A stretch of 64,000 nucleotides of DNA from Patagioenas fasciata. Lineage: Eukaryota > Chordata > Aves > Columbiformes > Columbidae. The notes under the pieces are model-generated. The model saw nothing but the letters and a program-made list of their open reading frames with translations, made no database searches and had not been told where the DNA came from. Each line of letters begins with the position of its first letter. The first letter of the stretch is position 1. The translations under genes were made by a program, and so were the position numbers. The stretch spans positions 13,399,001-13,463,000 of the forward strand of contig NC_092520.1 of NCBI RefSeq assembly GCF_037038585.1, written 5' to 3'. Shown piece by piece: positions 1 through 21,900 of this stretch.

Positions 1-1812
1 AAGTGTCAGGGCCCCACAGCAATGTCTCAGTGTCTCACTAACATTTTGTCCAGGAAGCGAAACAAAGCCAGTACTGCACACAGCAAGCACTGGTGACATG
101 GCTGAGATCCTGACTCATAACAAAAAATTATGAATGAGGACTGTCTGTAAACTGGTGTACTGAGCTGCTTTTGTTGCTGTACATTATACATTTCAGAGGT
201 TTTTCCTTTGGAGTGCTCCAAACTGCTTCAATGCTCTCCCTACACCAATCCTGGGACAAGATCTTAACAGGGATTTCCCACAGGTCTGGCTCACACTTTT
301 ATCCCAGTACATGTCTTTACATTTACTATCTCATTTGTTTGTAAATTTTCCAGCTATGCAAACATTGTACAATGCGTTCAACTTTTCTCCGCCATGCAGC
401 AGCTGAAGGTGCCATTCTGAAAGTAATTCATGCCTGAAGGAGTCTTTAGGTTCAAAGAACTCCGAGGTCAAATAAACAGCTTTAGCAGTGGGGATATTAA
501 AATTATTAGATGCTTTCCCTAAGGAAACGGCACAAAACAAGTTACTGCAGTGGTCACTCAGAAGTAGGTGACATTTCCTTACCTAACCCTTTTGTTAGTT
601 TTGCCCAGTCAATCAAATACAAAAAGAGATAAATGACTTTCTTACTGACTCATGATCTTCTACTGGCTTATATGACAGAGATCTGGGCCTTAATGTCTGT
701 CCTTGGAAGAAAATACCTACAGAGAATCCATGACAGACTGTTCAGCTCTTTCATACTGACCGCTCAAAGGCTTCAAATAGCAAGTACTTCCAACACTAGG
801 TATACTATGACACTGACATAAACAAAAAAAGGTTTAAGTATCCTTTACACAAAACATTTAAGTAGAAATGAAGATATTGAACTATGGATTAAAAGTGGAA
901 GCATTTTCCCGTCACAATCAATGAGCCTTTCTTAACCATCAATATTTTTATAGACCATCACTCATCTATAGTCAAAATTTTACTTGAAAATGCATTACAT
1001 TTGCTTTTAATACAATTCCATAACCTACTCAAACCCAGACATTCTAGAGCCATCATTACACACACAGTCTTAAAAGCATCTAGCTAATCAGATGGCAGAG
1101 AAATAAGCTCTAATACAGGCAAAGTATATATCTGTAGTTATTTATCTTTCCTTGTCAGTCATTAGGTTGGTTGAAGGGTGAATCTCTTACATGAGTTTCA
1201 CTGCAGCCATTTGGGCCTATTTCACTTCACTTTGGTTGGCTGCCAGGCATCTAATCCAACTTTTCTTCTAGTCTCCGATAACTTGATAACCTACAGCACA
1301 CATATGCCACCAATCTTTTAAAACCAAAACACTTAATTTCCATACACTGTACACGTAAATTTGGACACAGACACCTTAATTACAGCTACAGTTGCTTTAG
1401 CTTAAACAAAAACTATGCTAAGCTGGGAACGGTTAACTACTCTTAATCCTCCTCTTATCTTCTGTGCCCATCAGCCTGCGCAGGTCTCCAGCACAGTTGC
1501 CGTGACTCAGTTTAGGATATGCAGAACATACAAACCACTGTCTGGCATTTTATACATCACCTGTGGCACGCAGCCTGAGTAACAGTGAAGCGGATGGCTA
1601 GCTTCTAGATGGCTGAAGCAAGGGAAGATGAATTCCTCTTTGACTTAGAGCCAAAATACATTAATGATACAAAAGTCGCAAACTTTTCCTTTAAATGGTA
1701 ACATTTGATTAGTTGCTATATAAAAAAAACTGTATCTGATTTCTGGTTTATCTCACCATTTTGACATTGTTAGGAGTCTACAAAATAAAAAACAAAATGA
1801 TAAAGTTCTTAT
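1..1812 (-). other. FAM76B: FAM76B 3' region, intron or alternative 3' UTR
   Basis: AT-rich, with no exon matching the expected C-terminal 63 residues of FAM76B on the minus strand and no repeat recognised. If the exon 8 read-through transcript is used, this is its 3' UTR. No AATAAA lies on the minus strand here; an ATTAAA variant sits at 1011-1006. Otherwise it is intron leading to exons left of the window. Confidence 0.5.
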
Positions 1813-9883
<8,071 letters not shown>

Positions 9884-9913
9884 ATGGCGTCGGCCCGCGG
9901 TCAGCAGCGCACG
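9884..9913 (+). CDS. CEP57: CEP57 coding exon 1
   Basis: Only ten codons, [10 protein letters not shown], in a strong Kozak context inside the CpG island. The donor ACG|GTGAGG is phase 0. The short N-terminus differs from the mammalian one, as expected for a weakly conserved end. Confidence 0.85.
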
Positions 9914-12900
9914 GTGAGGCCTGGTGGCTGGGGTGGGGGAGGGAGGCCGGGTCTGCGCCTCGCTGCACCGGAGCTGTGCAAGGGGACGGGCGGGCAGCGC
10001 GGGAGAGGGGGCAGCGGCCGGGCGTTGCGGGGTTGGGGCCTGCCCGTGCCGGGAGCCGCGGGAACGGTGAGAGCCGTCCTTAAACGCCGTATGTATACAT
10101 CTGTGTGAAAACCTTTCATACACGCACGTGTATTTTCTAAAAGAGACAGGAAAGGCGAAAGGTACTCTGCCATTTAAACCTCTTACTGTCCTCTTCCAGT
10201 GTCTGCAGAGCGTGTTTGTAAGCGAATGCGAAGAAAACGTAATTCGGTTTGTTTTCAGAAATATTTTGTGCTCGTGGCGTTGTAAATGCGTGTTTCAGGG
10301 GTTCGGCTGGACAGTCACCTGTGCAGGTACAGGTGGGTTACGGCAGCGTAAGGAGCAGGGCGGGTAACGGGTTTGGTTTCTGCTCTTCTGCAAAACGAAA
10401 CGGCTCCCTGAGCCTCGGAGCAAGGCTGGCGTGTGTCCCTGTCCTTGGGGCGTGGGAGCCGCGGACGGGGCTGCAGGACACGTGTATTAAAAACAGTTCA
10501 ACATGTAGAATTGCTTGACTCGTTGCCTATGGTGCTTTTGCAGAGCTAATCCACCCAAGGCAGAAAATTATTCATTTCATCTGAGCGGATAAGCATAAGG
10601 TAATAAAACCAGAAAGTTCTGCTAGCAGGCTACTTAACATTTCTCCCCTGAAGCACTGAAATCGCTATTAAATTTCTGTACTAAGAGAATTAAGGTGCTT
10701 AGATTTAGAGAGAGATTTTTTTTCTTATGATTAGCTGGTGATTGCTGGAGAAGGCACTGCAAAATCATCACCTGCACAGCACAGGGAGGCTTTAACAAAC
10801 AAATAGAAGAAACCTACAGCAAGAGTGACCACGTTTTTTCAAGATCTGCACTCACAGGCAAAAGTCGAACACTGTTTCCTGCTATACCCTTCACACAATA
10901 ACAATTGTTTTTTAGGATGCTATTGCTCTCTTGTAAAGCACAATAACGTTGACCTAAGGCCTTATTTGTTTAATGTGTGCAATTCTTGTAGCAAAGGCTG
11001 TCTTCCTCAGTGAGCCATCTTATGCAGCATTATTTCACTATTACTGTTTAAGGTACTGCTCACAGACAAGAGGGGTTGCTGGAGGGTGTAAACTAGCAGG
11101 GCACTGGAATTCCCTCATCCACCTAAGAATTTCCTCCCATGCACCTAAGAAGTGATGAGGCCTGTGTCGCTGCTGGTGAATGATGGACCGAAGAACCAGC
11201 GGCTTGTCAGGCATAGGCACCACAGCTTCTGCAAAGTTGAGCAGACAGAGGCTCCTGTCTGTGCTGTCTTGTCGCCTGGAACAGAGATTTCCATCTGGGT
11301 TTCTCATTTGACATTTTGACATTTGGAGCTCTCTGAAGACAAGTGGGGTTTTTCTTGGTTGCTTTTTTTTTTCCTTTGTAAGTGGCTGTTACTTATGTAG
11401 TACTGATAAATGTACAAGATAAGTCTTGTGAGGATTTGTGCTTTGGGGTCCCAATAGCTGCTTGGTGAGCACCCAGCTCTGTGTCCTCTTGTGTGTCTCC
11501 TCATCTGCAGTGTGGTCCTGTATTTACACCTGCACCAGCAAGAAGGGTGACAGACTTGAGGACTCCTGTACCCTTCCTGACCAGTACTTCTTCTAGTATG
11601 TGTAGAAAAAGATGTCAAGAAAGTAGTTCTAGTCTCAAGTAGATGCACGTAGACTGTTTAATTAATTGAGTTAGTAGAACAAAACTTGTAGGAAATAAGC
11701 TGCCCAATGAAGACTTTTTGTATGTGTTGAAAAAAGGGAAAAAAGCAAACTTTATGCTTCCCGAACTTTGAAAATAATTGCTTTTAATGCATGCTACAGC
11801 AGAAACTTTACCAAAAAATACTGTATTGTGCCAACTGTTTTTTTCTCTGATTTGATGCAATAGTTTGGCCAAGTTAATTTTTTAATGTCTGCTTTTAGCT
11901 CAGGTCTATATCAGGCAGACACAGTGCTTGTGTTGGCCCCCGGGTGATAGGGACCGTTCTCCCCTCCCCCCGCCAGAAATGCGGTACTTGAGGGACGAGG
12001 GCAGGCTGATAATTGAGATTGTCCCTCCAAAATGGGTGTTTTGAAAGTTTCAGTAACTGGCTACTTGGATATTTTATGCTTAGTGAACTCAGTACCTGAT
12101 TATTCTGTGTGTTTGTTTTTTTCCCCAGTCTCTAGATAATTTTATCTTATTTTGGCTTTTTTTTTTTTTTTTCCTCTTAATGGAGAATGAGGGCAACCAA
12201 GCTTCATTTTTTTTTTTTCCTGTTATTATTTTTTTTCTGTTCTGGGCACCCATATAAGAACTTGCAACATATCCACTATAATTTAGTCCCTTTTCCCAGT
12301 GCCAAAGTGCTCGTACCAAAGGTATTGACTTGGTGCCTTCATTGATTTTTTTTCTGCAGTTATTGCCTGATAGCGTTTCTGTGCTTTTCTGCACTTTTCT
12401 GCCTCTTTAGTTCTACAGTTTGTTTATAAATCATCATTATTTTTACTACCCAGGGATCTAGCTGAATTCTGTATGCTAATGAGAAAAACATAGAGCTTTT
12501 TTTTCCTTTTCCTTACAGAAAACATTTGATACACCACTGAGTTCAATAACCTTTGGGAAAGCTTTCCATGGTGTGCAACACAGAAGTAACAATGTTATCG
12601 TGGGTTGTTTTTACTACATACACAAGTTTGAAAAGTGAACCTCTGCCCCAGGTTGCTGACTCTTGCTTGGAAACTTCTCATATGAGGTTGTGTATTTTTT
12701 TTCCCCCTGCTATGTTCAGTCTTCAGGAGCTTCAGGCGATCGCTGGGTGCTGCCGGTGTGTCAGGCTGTTGCTGCTCTGTGGTTCTGATGTTGCTTGAGT
12801 AGGCAGGTGATGTGCAATGGTAGCAGCAGTGCATTTTGGAAGGTAGCATCCTCAGATGGCTGAATGTGCTCTGATCGCTCCTATTGCACAATGCAGGTGT

Positions 12901-15900
12901 GCTCAGCTCCTTGTGAGACCACTGAGCTGCTTCGTTTACGATAATGAGGCTTTAGTGTGGCTTAAGGAAGGAAAGGCTACAGGGAATACCTGTAAAGAGA
13001 GGAGATTTAGTTAGCAAATGTGGCCTAGCTGAGATTCAGAACAAATGTATAGATTTCCCTGATTTTTCATATGTATTTTTTTGTTTAAAGATTTTCCCGA
13101 GCATCACAGCGTGATGCTCCCCATGAGACCTTCTGTGAGCAGAAACAGTCTTCAATGACTTGTGATGACTTGAGAGAAAGTGAAGAGCAAAGAATTGGTG
13201 TGGTACTTGAGTCGGAGATTTGTGATGGGAAATTCCTTGAAGCTGCTTCATACGCTTTCTCAATTTTTCTCTCAGGTGCATTTGGAAGTCACTGTTTGTG
13301 AAACAGAATTAAAAACAGTATTTTTCTTAAATGTATAAGGAAAATATACCTGGTAGCCGGTGATTATTTAGACTGAAGCAAAGAACGATTGCCTGTACAG
13401 AGGTAATATTTCAGCACAATTTTTTCAGTATTCATTTCAAACAGGTATCTATACTGACTGTTACACTCTTCAAATCTGTGCCTGTACCTGCCTGTACCCT
13501 ACATCCAGGTGAAATTCAGAAGGCATGTGACTAGGTGAAAGCCTGGGTTTGTTTTGCTGTGTGTAACTTGGCGTTCAAGCGTTGGAGCGTGCTGTCATAG
13601 TTTTTTTTGTTCGCTTCATCTGCAGTTGCTTAGGTAAGTGTTACTTACGCCTGATGTGGGGTTGGAGTAGCCTGACTTTGATTTCAGACTCGTTCCCCTT
13701 TTCTTTTGACTGATTCATTGCGTATCTTTGATTTGAATCCATATCAGATAAAAATAGCAGGTTGATATTTGAATCAATAGTTCCTACTGTTTGGGCTGCT
13801 GAGGTTTGTGTTGCTCTGTTGCCTAAAGTACTTTTGTTTGTTCATTTCATTTTTACTCTGTTATTTGGTCTTCTGAATTATTCTGTGTTCAGCAATTCAG
13901 TATCCCATAGCGCTGGTGGTATTCTCTTCAGGAGTGAGGTTTAGGTCTTAATGTTAGCACCTAGCAGGCTTTCATCAGGTTTTAACATTACATATTCTAC
14001 CAAGCTAGACCAGTATGGCTGCTTAGCATAAAATGGTATGTATATGCATACAGACAAAAATCTGTTCAAAATATTTTTATTAATATATTCTTAATTAGGG
14101 ATTAGTGTTGTAATTGACTTTCTGTGGTGGCAAAAGTTCTTGTGCAATGGCAGCTTTTCCAGGAAAAGCACTTATGTTGTGTAGGAAAATGTAAACACAA
14201 ACTGCAAAGCATTCAGAAAACTGTGCATAGAAACACTGATCGATACATTCAGGATACTTCGGGTCCTAATTTTCTTGTCCGTAGTGAATCACTTTGTTTA
14301 TAAGAAGAAATTAGCTGTGTATAGACTTTAAATAACTTACACACTTTTTTTTTTTCCCCTGTATTATTTTTGTTCCTCATAATGCATTTTGGGTTGTTAC
14401 TTAATTTACTAGGAGATACTCAAGTACTTTCTGTATTTTAATCTAGGTCACAGTATGTTCCAAATAATTGGTATTTGCGAAGCTTAAAAAACACTGCCAT
14501 TGCTCAGTTGTCAAATTGGTGAAGTAAATGCTCTGTGGGAAGCTGTAGGAGCATTGCGTCTGCCGTCAGCTTTTGGGTTGCTTTCAAATTGTGTTACTGA
14601 AGTGTTTAGTAGTGGGTACAGTTGAGAGAAATGAGTGTTCACGTTTTGTTTTTTAATACATATACACAAAGTAGAGAGTAGCCAGTTTTTGAGACAAAAC
14701 CGTAAATGCAACATGTGGGTGCTGTGGCCCTTTTTGCTTAGGAGAATCGTGTTAGAAAGTACATGGTTTCATGGTATCCGGGCTACCCAGCTCAGCTAGA
14801 TGGTCCCCTCTGGTCACTGCAGCACCCAGGACACAACAGGCGTCTGGAAGGGTGATGCAGGCTGCAGGGAGAGCCGTAGTGTGGGTGATCCTGCTTCTGA
14901 GAACCCTGTGGAGCTGATCTGCCTTGGTCTGCGTTGCCAGAGGTACCAACCTGGCCATGATCTGCTGTGCTGCTGCTTGTGCTGATGCCGCTGGTCAGGA
15001 TGTGTATAAAGTCACCTGGTGTGTCTGCGGATGATGTTCGTCTGTCCAGGGAAGGATGGGAAAGATGCATTGAAGCCAGTGGAAAAGAGAGGTTGAGATT
15101 GCACAGCTGGGAGGGGAGGAGAGGGTGTGTCCCCTGCCCCATCTACAGCCAGCAAGCTGATAACGTGGGATGAGTGGATGTGGAACTGTGGTCCTGGGTG
15201 TGCTTTATCAGGGTGGGCCACCTTAATGTGGTGTCTTATGTGCAGTAAGTATAATCAGGAGTTAAGAATGCAGCTGTCTTCCAACTGACTGCTGTGTTAC
15301 TTCTCACAATAAGAGACAGTATAAATACAAAACAAGAGTGGTAATTGGTAAACTAGTGTGGAAAAAACATTTGAAAGTAAAATAAATACAGCTTTTGAGG
15401 TATTAGAGTCTCCTATAACAATACTTCTACACATCATATAATTGGATTCTACTTTCTTATATTGTAACAGAGAAACAAATGTGCTGAATAACAGCTTTGT
15501 TTTCTTTTCTTTTCAGGATGATCTGCATAAAACTCTCAACTCTACATCAGCCACAGATGGACTCTCTGCAACTTCCTTTATAGAATATCCAAAGTACAAG
15601 CCATTTATTAATTCAGACTTGATGCGCTCTCCAGGGAAACCGGTAATTCCATATCCTGAAAGCAACAGCAGAGGTAATAGTTCAGCAAAGTTGTTTTCTT
15701 GCCTGTTTCCAAATCTTGTGATGAAATACTGTATGTCCCCATCTACAAAGGTTGCAGTATTTTATCCTTTTATCACTTCCCAGTAATGTGCAGGTCATTT
15801 GTTTTGTAGGTCCTTTGCACTTACCTTTCTGAAGAATACCTAATGAAAAAGGTCATGTTGCAGCTGGAGAAAGATGTTCCCCTTCAGGAGTCGAGAGCTG

Positions 15901-18900
15901 TAAAATTGGCCAAGTACTTTGTGAAATTGTCCTGACATGTTTTCTTTGTCCCTTCTTCAGTCCTCTTTTCCCTCAACCTTTCCTCTCCTGAGTTCAAGAC
16001 TGAGTTTGAAATAAGGAGACTTTAGTCCCCAGAATGGTTCGGAGCAAAGGAAGAGGTTTGGCCATGTTGAAATGGGAAAGTTTGCAGTGGACAAAGGGTG
16101 TGGCAAGAATATTTATGGTGTCAGTGGAGACTTACAGGATGCAGAAAAGAGTTCAGTGCAGTGCTGAACTCAGAGCTCACAACATCACGGAGAGGGAGGG
16201 TTTACTCAGATTTGTTCTTCCTTGTTTCTAGGCTATTCCTTCTCCCTTCTTTCCGACTTTGATCCTGCTGTTCATCCCCAGATAAACAGATTTGTCTTGC
16301 CTGATGTGACACGAACAAAACCAGTCTTGGTTAGTTACTGTACTTGGAACTGTTGAGGCCCCACCTTTAGTACTGTATTCAGTTTTGGGCCCCTCTTCAT
16401 AAGAAGGACATTGAGGTACTAGAGAGAGTGCAGAGAAGGGCAACGAAGCTGGTGAGGGGTCTGGAGCACAGGTCTGATGAGGAGCAGTTAAGGGGACTGG
16501 GGCTGTTCAGCCTGGAGAAAAGGAGGCCGAGGGGAGACCTTATCACTGCCTACAACTACCTGAAAGGAGGTTGTAGTATGGAGGGTGTTGGTCTCTTCTC
16601 CCAAGTAGCAAGTGATAGGACAAGAGGAAATGGCCTCAAATTGCACCAGGGGAGGTTCAGATTGGATATTAGGAAAAAATTCTTCATGGAAAGGGTTTTC
16701 AGGCGTTGGAACAGGCTGCCCAGGGAAGTGGCAAAGTCACCATCCCTGGAGGTGTTTAAAAGGCATTTAGACGGGGTTCTTGTGGACAGGTTTAGTGCTA
16801 GATTAGGCTGTGGTTGGACTCGATGATCCTCAGGGTCTCTTCCAACTGAAATTATTCTGTTATGTTAGTGGATAGGCTGGTCATGCAATGAGATGTGCTC
16901 TGGAGCTGCCTTGGGGTACGTAGAGGAGGCAGCACGGGGACCTGGGAGGCGAGAGCAGGGCTGATCCTCTGGTGTGAGCGGTGTGCTCAAGGTCACTGCA
17001 AAAATACTCCCTTAAGACTGGGGTTGCTTGGATGCTTAAGAGTGTGAAGAACTCGATATTTTTTTCCTTCTAGGGAGAAACATGAGAAAGATGTAGGATG
17101 AATCCTAATATTACTCAAACTAAATAAAAAAAACAGTATGATAAGCTGAAGTCTCTGTTCCAATAACATATTTTATGTCTGAAGTATTAGAAACTTCTAT
17201 GTTAATGACATGGTAGATGAAATCTCAATTATTGAAGTGCCGTTTAAAATGTAGGTATATGTTCTCATATGCTCAATGCCATCAGTTTTGGGAGTGCCAT
17301 TGACAGAAAACTAAAGGAGCCTTGGGACAAACAAAAAAATTGGTTGTGCAGAAAAGGACATCCTTATGAATTGCTGATGCAGGTGTATTTGTGTAGTTGT
17401 GTCGCTTGTTGCATTACTGACAAATTTTTGACTTCCGAGTTTTCACTTGGCAACTTTTTTCAAGCGGAGAGTCTGCCAACTCTGAAATCAGTACAGGTGG
17501 AGGAGACAATCTGGTAACTTACATCCCTTTTTTAAAATGATGGAATGTCTTTATTTAAAAAAAAAAAAAAGTTTAAATATGAACATATACTGAAAATTAA
17601 ATTCAACTGGCAGATGATCCAATTTCTTAATCTTCCTGCATAGATTTTAAAAATGCAAAAGTGTTCTGGAGTGTGTATTTTGGTAAGGTTAAGGATATGG
17701 GAATTAACTTCAGATGGGAAAGTAGATTCGATTTGTTTCTGGTGGTCCTTACTGCTCCTCCTTCCCCCTAATTAGTATATATATATTTAAAAATCCTGAA
17801 ATTGAGTATAGAAAGTTCTGCTTATTTTGTTTTGAAATTCTTTGTGTTAGGTATGGGTGTGTCTCAGCATACATAGTTGGGCTTCATGTTCTAATAAGGC
17901 TGACTGACTGGTACTTGTCATTGTGTTTGGTTTCACCTTTATCTGTTCATTGTTTGAATTGATTCATTGCTGTGTTTTGTTAGTCATCATTATAAATATA
18001 CAGAGACTTCAATTTACCTCTAAGGATAATAGTACAAAGCTGTTTATAGTTTCAGATATACCCATTTCAGCTGAATCCTGATAACAGTAACTAAGTAAAG
18101 AGAAGCAGGTGCAGTTGGTGACTGATCCTCCGAACCTGTCACCCTCTTCTCATTTACTTAACAGTTACCTTAAAGCAGGTAGTTTTATTGATGTGATACT
18201 CTAATGTGCTATCGTGCATTTCAAGATTTGATGATTTTTTTTATTCTGGGTAACTCATTCTGAGAATTATGCTTAAACAAACACACAGTCCCAGCTTCTC
18301 TGTGCTCATGTGTTCGGTAACAAAGGTGGTGCGTCCTTTCTCTAGAGTGGGCTTAAGCACAAAGGAGTGGGGCCTTGCAGGTTAGTCGGCTATATGAGCT
18401 GTCTGTACAGATGTTCCTGTGGTTTGCTTTAGCAGGACTGTACAGAGGAAAGGGTGGTTCCCTTTGCAGAATTAAACAATACAGATAAGAGATGTAATAC
18501 ATCAGATTACCAGCAGATGGTCTAATTGCAAGGTGACACGAGTTCTATTACAACTGCTTTTCTTTTTGTGGTGATGAATATATAAAGGTTTTGTTGAGTA
18601 ATTGTTAAAGCAGAGAATGGAACAGAAAGAGGGAAAGTTGTTCAGCACAAAGGAGATGCGTGTCTTGCGGGGGAGGAGGGGAACACAAGTGCAAACCAGA
18701 AGAATCAAAAAAGAGCTGCCACTTGGGGAAATAAACACTTTATAGCCCTTCTGATAGGTAACCTTTATTCTGCTCTGTGACCATGCACATGGGATCGTTG
18801 TGTTTGTGTGTTTGTTGTGCTAGCATGCACTTGTGGAGGAATAATAATATAGAGAACTGCCACTGGTTTAACTATCTAGATGCTATCTTTCGTTTCTTTT

Positions 18901-21900
18901 TGATAAAGAGTCACAAGATGCATCGTTTGCGTTTAATCTACAGAATACTTACGTGCCTTGTTCTGGGAAATGGATGCATCTTTCCCAGATGTCAGATGAA
19001 GTTGTACACCAAGGGCATCTACTCATTTGAGAGTAGTGTTAGAATCAGTTATGGTTTAAAGGGAAGCAGGTCTTAATTCCTGGAAGGAGTTATGGCTGCT
19101 GGTAAGGAACACTCTGACTTTCTCACATAACATGCTTTTGTAAGAAACATTTCAAATTCAATGTTATCTTGAAGTGGTGATTTAATGGTATCTAACAAAA
19201 GGTACTTGTTCAATTACAGCAATATTTTCTGCTCTGAAGAATCTCCAGGAAAAAATTCGTCGGCTGGAGTTGGAACGGCTTCAGGCGGAGGAGAACGTGA
19301 AACACCTCAGCAGGGAAACAGCAGACTATAAAAAAGTACTAAGTGAACAAATGCGACACAAAGAGCACGACAAGACTGAAGTGTCGAAGAAAAATCAAGG
19401 TTGTTTGCAAACTTTTTATAAATACTACAGAACACTGATATGGATGAAACTTGATTTTTATTAGTGCATTAAACTATTTTAATTTACTTTGTTCAGCATT
19501 TTCTACTTCGCAGTGACACATGAAGTTACAAAGAAATAATTTAAAAAGCATACTTTGTTTCAGGGATTCGCATGCGTACAGAAGTTCATTAGGCTTAATC
19601 TGTGAGTTTCTTTAGATGGTCCTATTCTTGTTTGTTTCGGGACTGTCCCAAAAACAGAAAAAATAATCCCAGGGACAAAGCAGTGTGTGACTTCACTTTT
19701 CTGCCCTCTGTTCAGAACTGGCTGCTCAGCTGGCAGCTGCTGAGTCTCGGTGCAGCCTTTTGGAGAAGCAGCTGGACTACATGAGAAAAATGATCCAGCA
19801 CACAGAAAATGAGAAGTCACAGCTCTTGGAGAAACAGGTGTGTTCTCAAGGTTTATCACAGGGTTGAATTATAAAAATCATGAACTGTGTCATGATTTTT
19901 CCCACTTACTGTAATTTTAATATCTTTAAGTGTGGATTTGTATTTCAGCTGGCCTTTATATACTTTGGTGTGGATAATTTCCCTACTTAAAATTCTCAGC
20001 CTTATCAGGGCCCTGGTGTTTTCTGTTGTTGTACATCTGTCTATAAGACAGTATCAGGCTCTGATGTTAATAAATTGTTTTTCTGCATGGTTGACTTACT
20101 ACAGTAGCTTATCCTTGTGCTTCAGTGTTATACCCATGTGCCACTGGAAAAAAAACAAACCTCCCTTTTGTGTTTGTTGTTCTTCTGAAGAAAAAAAATT
20201 AAGAAAGCTCTCTCTAATAGCAGTGTAATGAGGGTTTTTTACTGCATCTGGTTTGGAGGGAGGAAAGACTTTGTTGAATTCTCTCTTATCTGAATCTGGT
20301 AGTGTGTGAGGTTCCCAACAGCGATGAATGAGTGGCACACTTGCTCCCTAATTGTAGCACCATCGAAAATTGCACAGAGGCAGCAGTAGTTCCTTTGGAG
20401 TGTTTATGGGCCTCCTTTGTGCTGCAGACACAGGGCTTACTGCAGATGGTCTTGGTTTATTGTGCTTATAATTGTTTTGCTTTTTACTTTTCCTTCAAGG
20501 GTTCATTGGAGAGAGATCGTCTTCTTGATCAATCACATGTTCAGTCCAAATTGGAAAAGCTGGATATGCTGGAAAAAGAGTACAGCAGACTTACTACAAT
20601 GCAGTCCATAGCAGAGGTCTGTCTGTCATTTGTACCAGATACCATATCAGATTTATCTTGTTTATTGTAATCAGCACTTTATAGCTCTACATCAATGACA
20701 GAGCTGAGCTAAACCTTATTCTGTAGAGAAAGACAGCAACTAAACACCTTTTTAAAGCTGAAGTCTTGTAAAAACTTGCAGTTATTGTTGGAAGTCTGCA
20801 TGGCCAGGTAGGCTTTTGGTCACTACACTTTCTGTAACCTTAATGGTATCATTGTTCCTCTTTTGTGTTTAGTTGATGCATAGGCATAGAATAATAGAAT
20901 GGTTTAGGTTGGAAAAGACCCTTAAGATCAGAGTCCAAATGTAAACCTGGCACTGCCAACTCCACCACTAAACCTGTCCCTAAGAACCTCGTCTAAATGC
21001 CTTTTAAACACCTCCAGGGATAGTGATGCCACCACTTCCCTGGGCAGCCTGTTCCAATGCCTGACAAAGCTTTCTGTGAAGAATTTTTTCCTAATATCCA
21101 ATCTAAACCTTCCCTGGTGCAACTTGAGGCCATTTCCTTTCATCCTATTGCTTACTACTTGGGAGAAGAGACCAACCCCCTCCATGCTACAACCTCCTTT
21201 CAGGCAGTTGCAGACAGCGATAAGGTCTCCCCTCAGCCTCCTTCAGGCATGTAGGATTGTGGGTGTTCCTAAACTCCCAACCTCTGAGTTTCCTTGCATG
21301 CTATTGAATGCAATTATATTCTGTTATGACCCAGATTTGACTTGTGTGGGTTTGATATGTTTGTTTTTTATTTCAGCCATGTGCCCTCTTCCTTAAGAAA
21401 CACAATTGTTACAAGTTGCATTGTGTGCAGAATTTCGGAGCCCAGCATTGCTGGGCCTCTAGCACTGCCTGGCTGCCAGTGGGTTTGAACCAGTCTGCAT
21501 ATTCAGGATTCCTCTTGATTCAATAGCTTTTACAAGTCCAACATGACTGTGTTTGTCGTTCTTTCTGTGTACTATATGTGGTGCTGGCTTCTGAAGTCTG
21601 GTCACATTCTACCTCTTTCTGCTGTTGTAGAGAGACTTCCAAGCGTGGAAGTACACAACACTAACCAGGGAGAGGCTTCCACCTGCAAATTGCCTCTGTC
21701 TTGAAGGGGTGGACAGTACATTATTAGATGGTGGTATTGAGGGCACCTCTGGGCTCTATCAAAACTGTAGAGTGGCCACCCTGCTCACCAGCCCTTGCCA
21801 GGTGCTGAAGTAGGTGGTGTTTTCCCAGAAGTACATAAGGAGGTGTTTGATGGTAAATCTTTAGCTAGTTGGTATGCTGGCAGACCTTTAGACACTACAG

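Noticed and set aside
331..540. A 69-codon minus-strand frame near the left edge, considered as a missing FAM76B exon
   Set aside because: Its translation does not resemble the FAM76B C-terminus.
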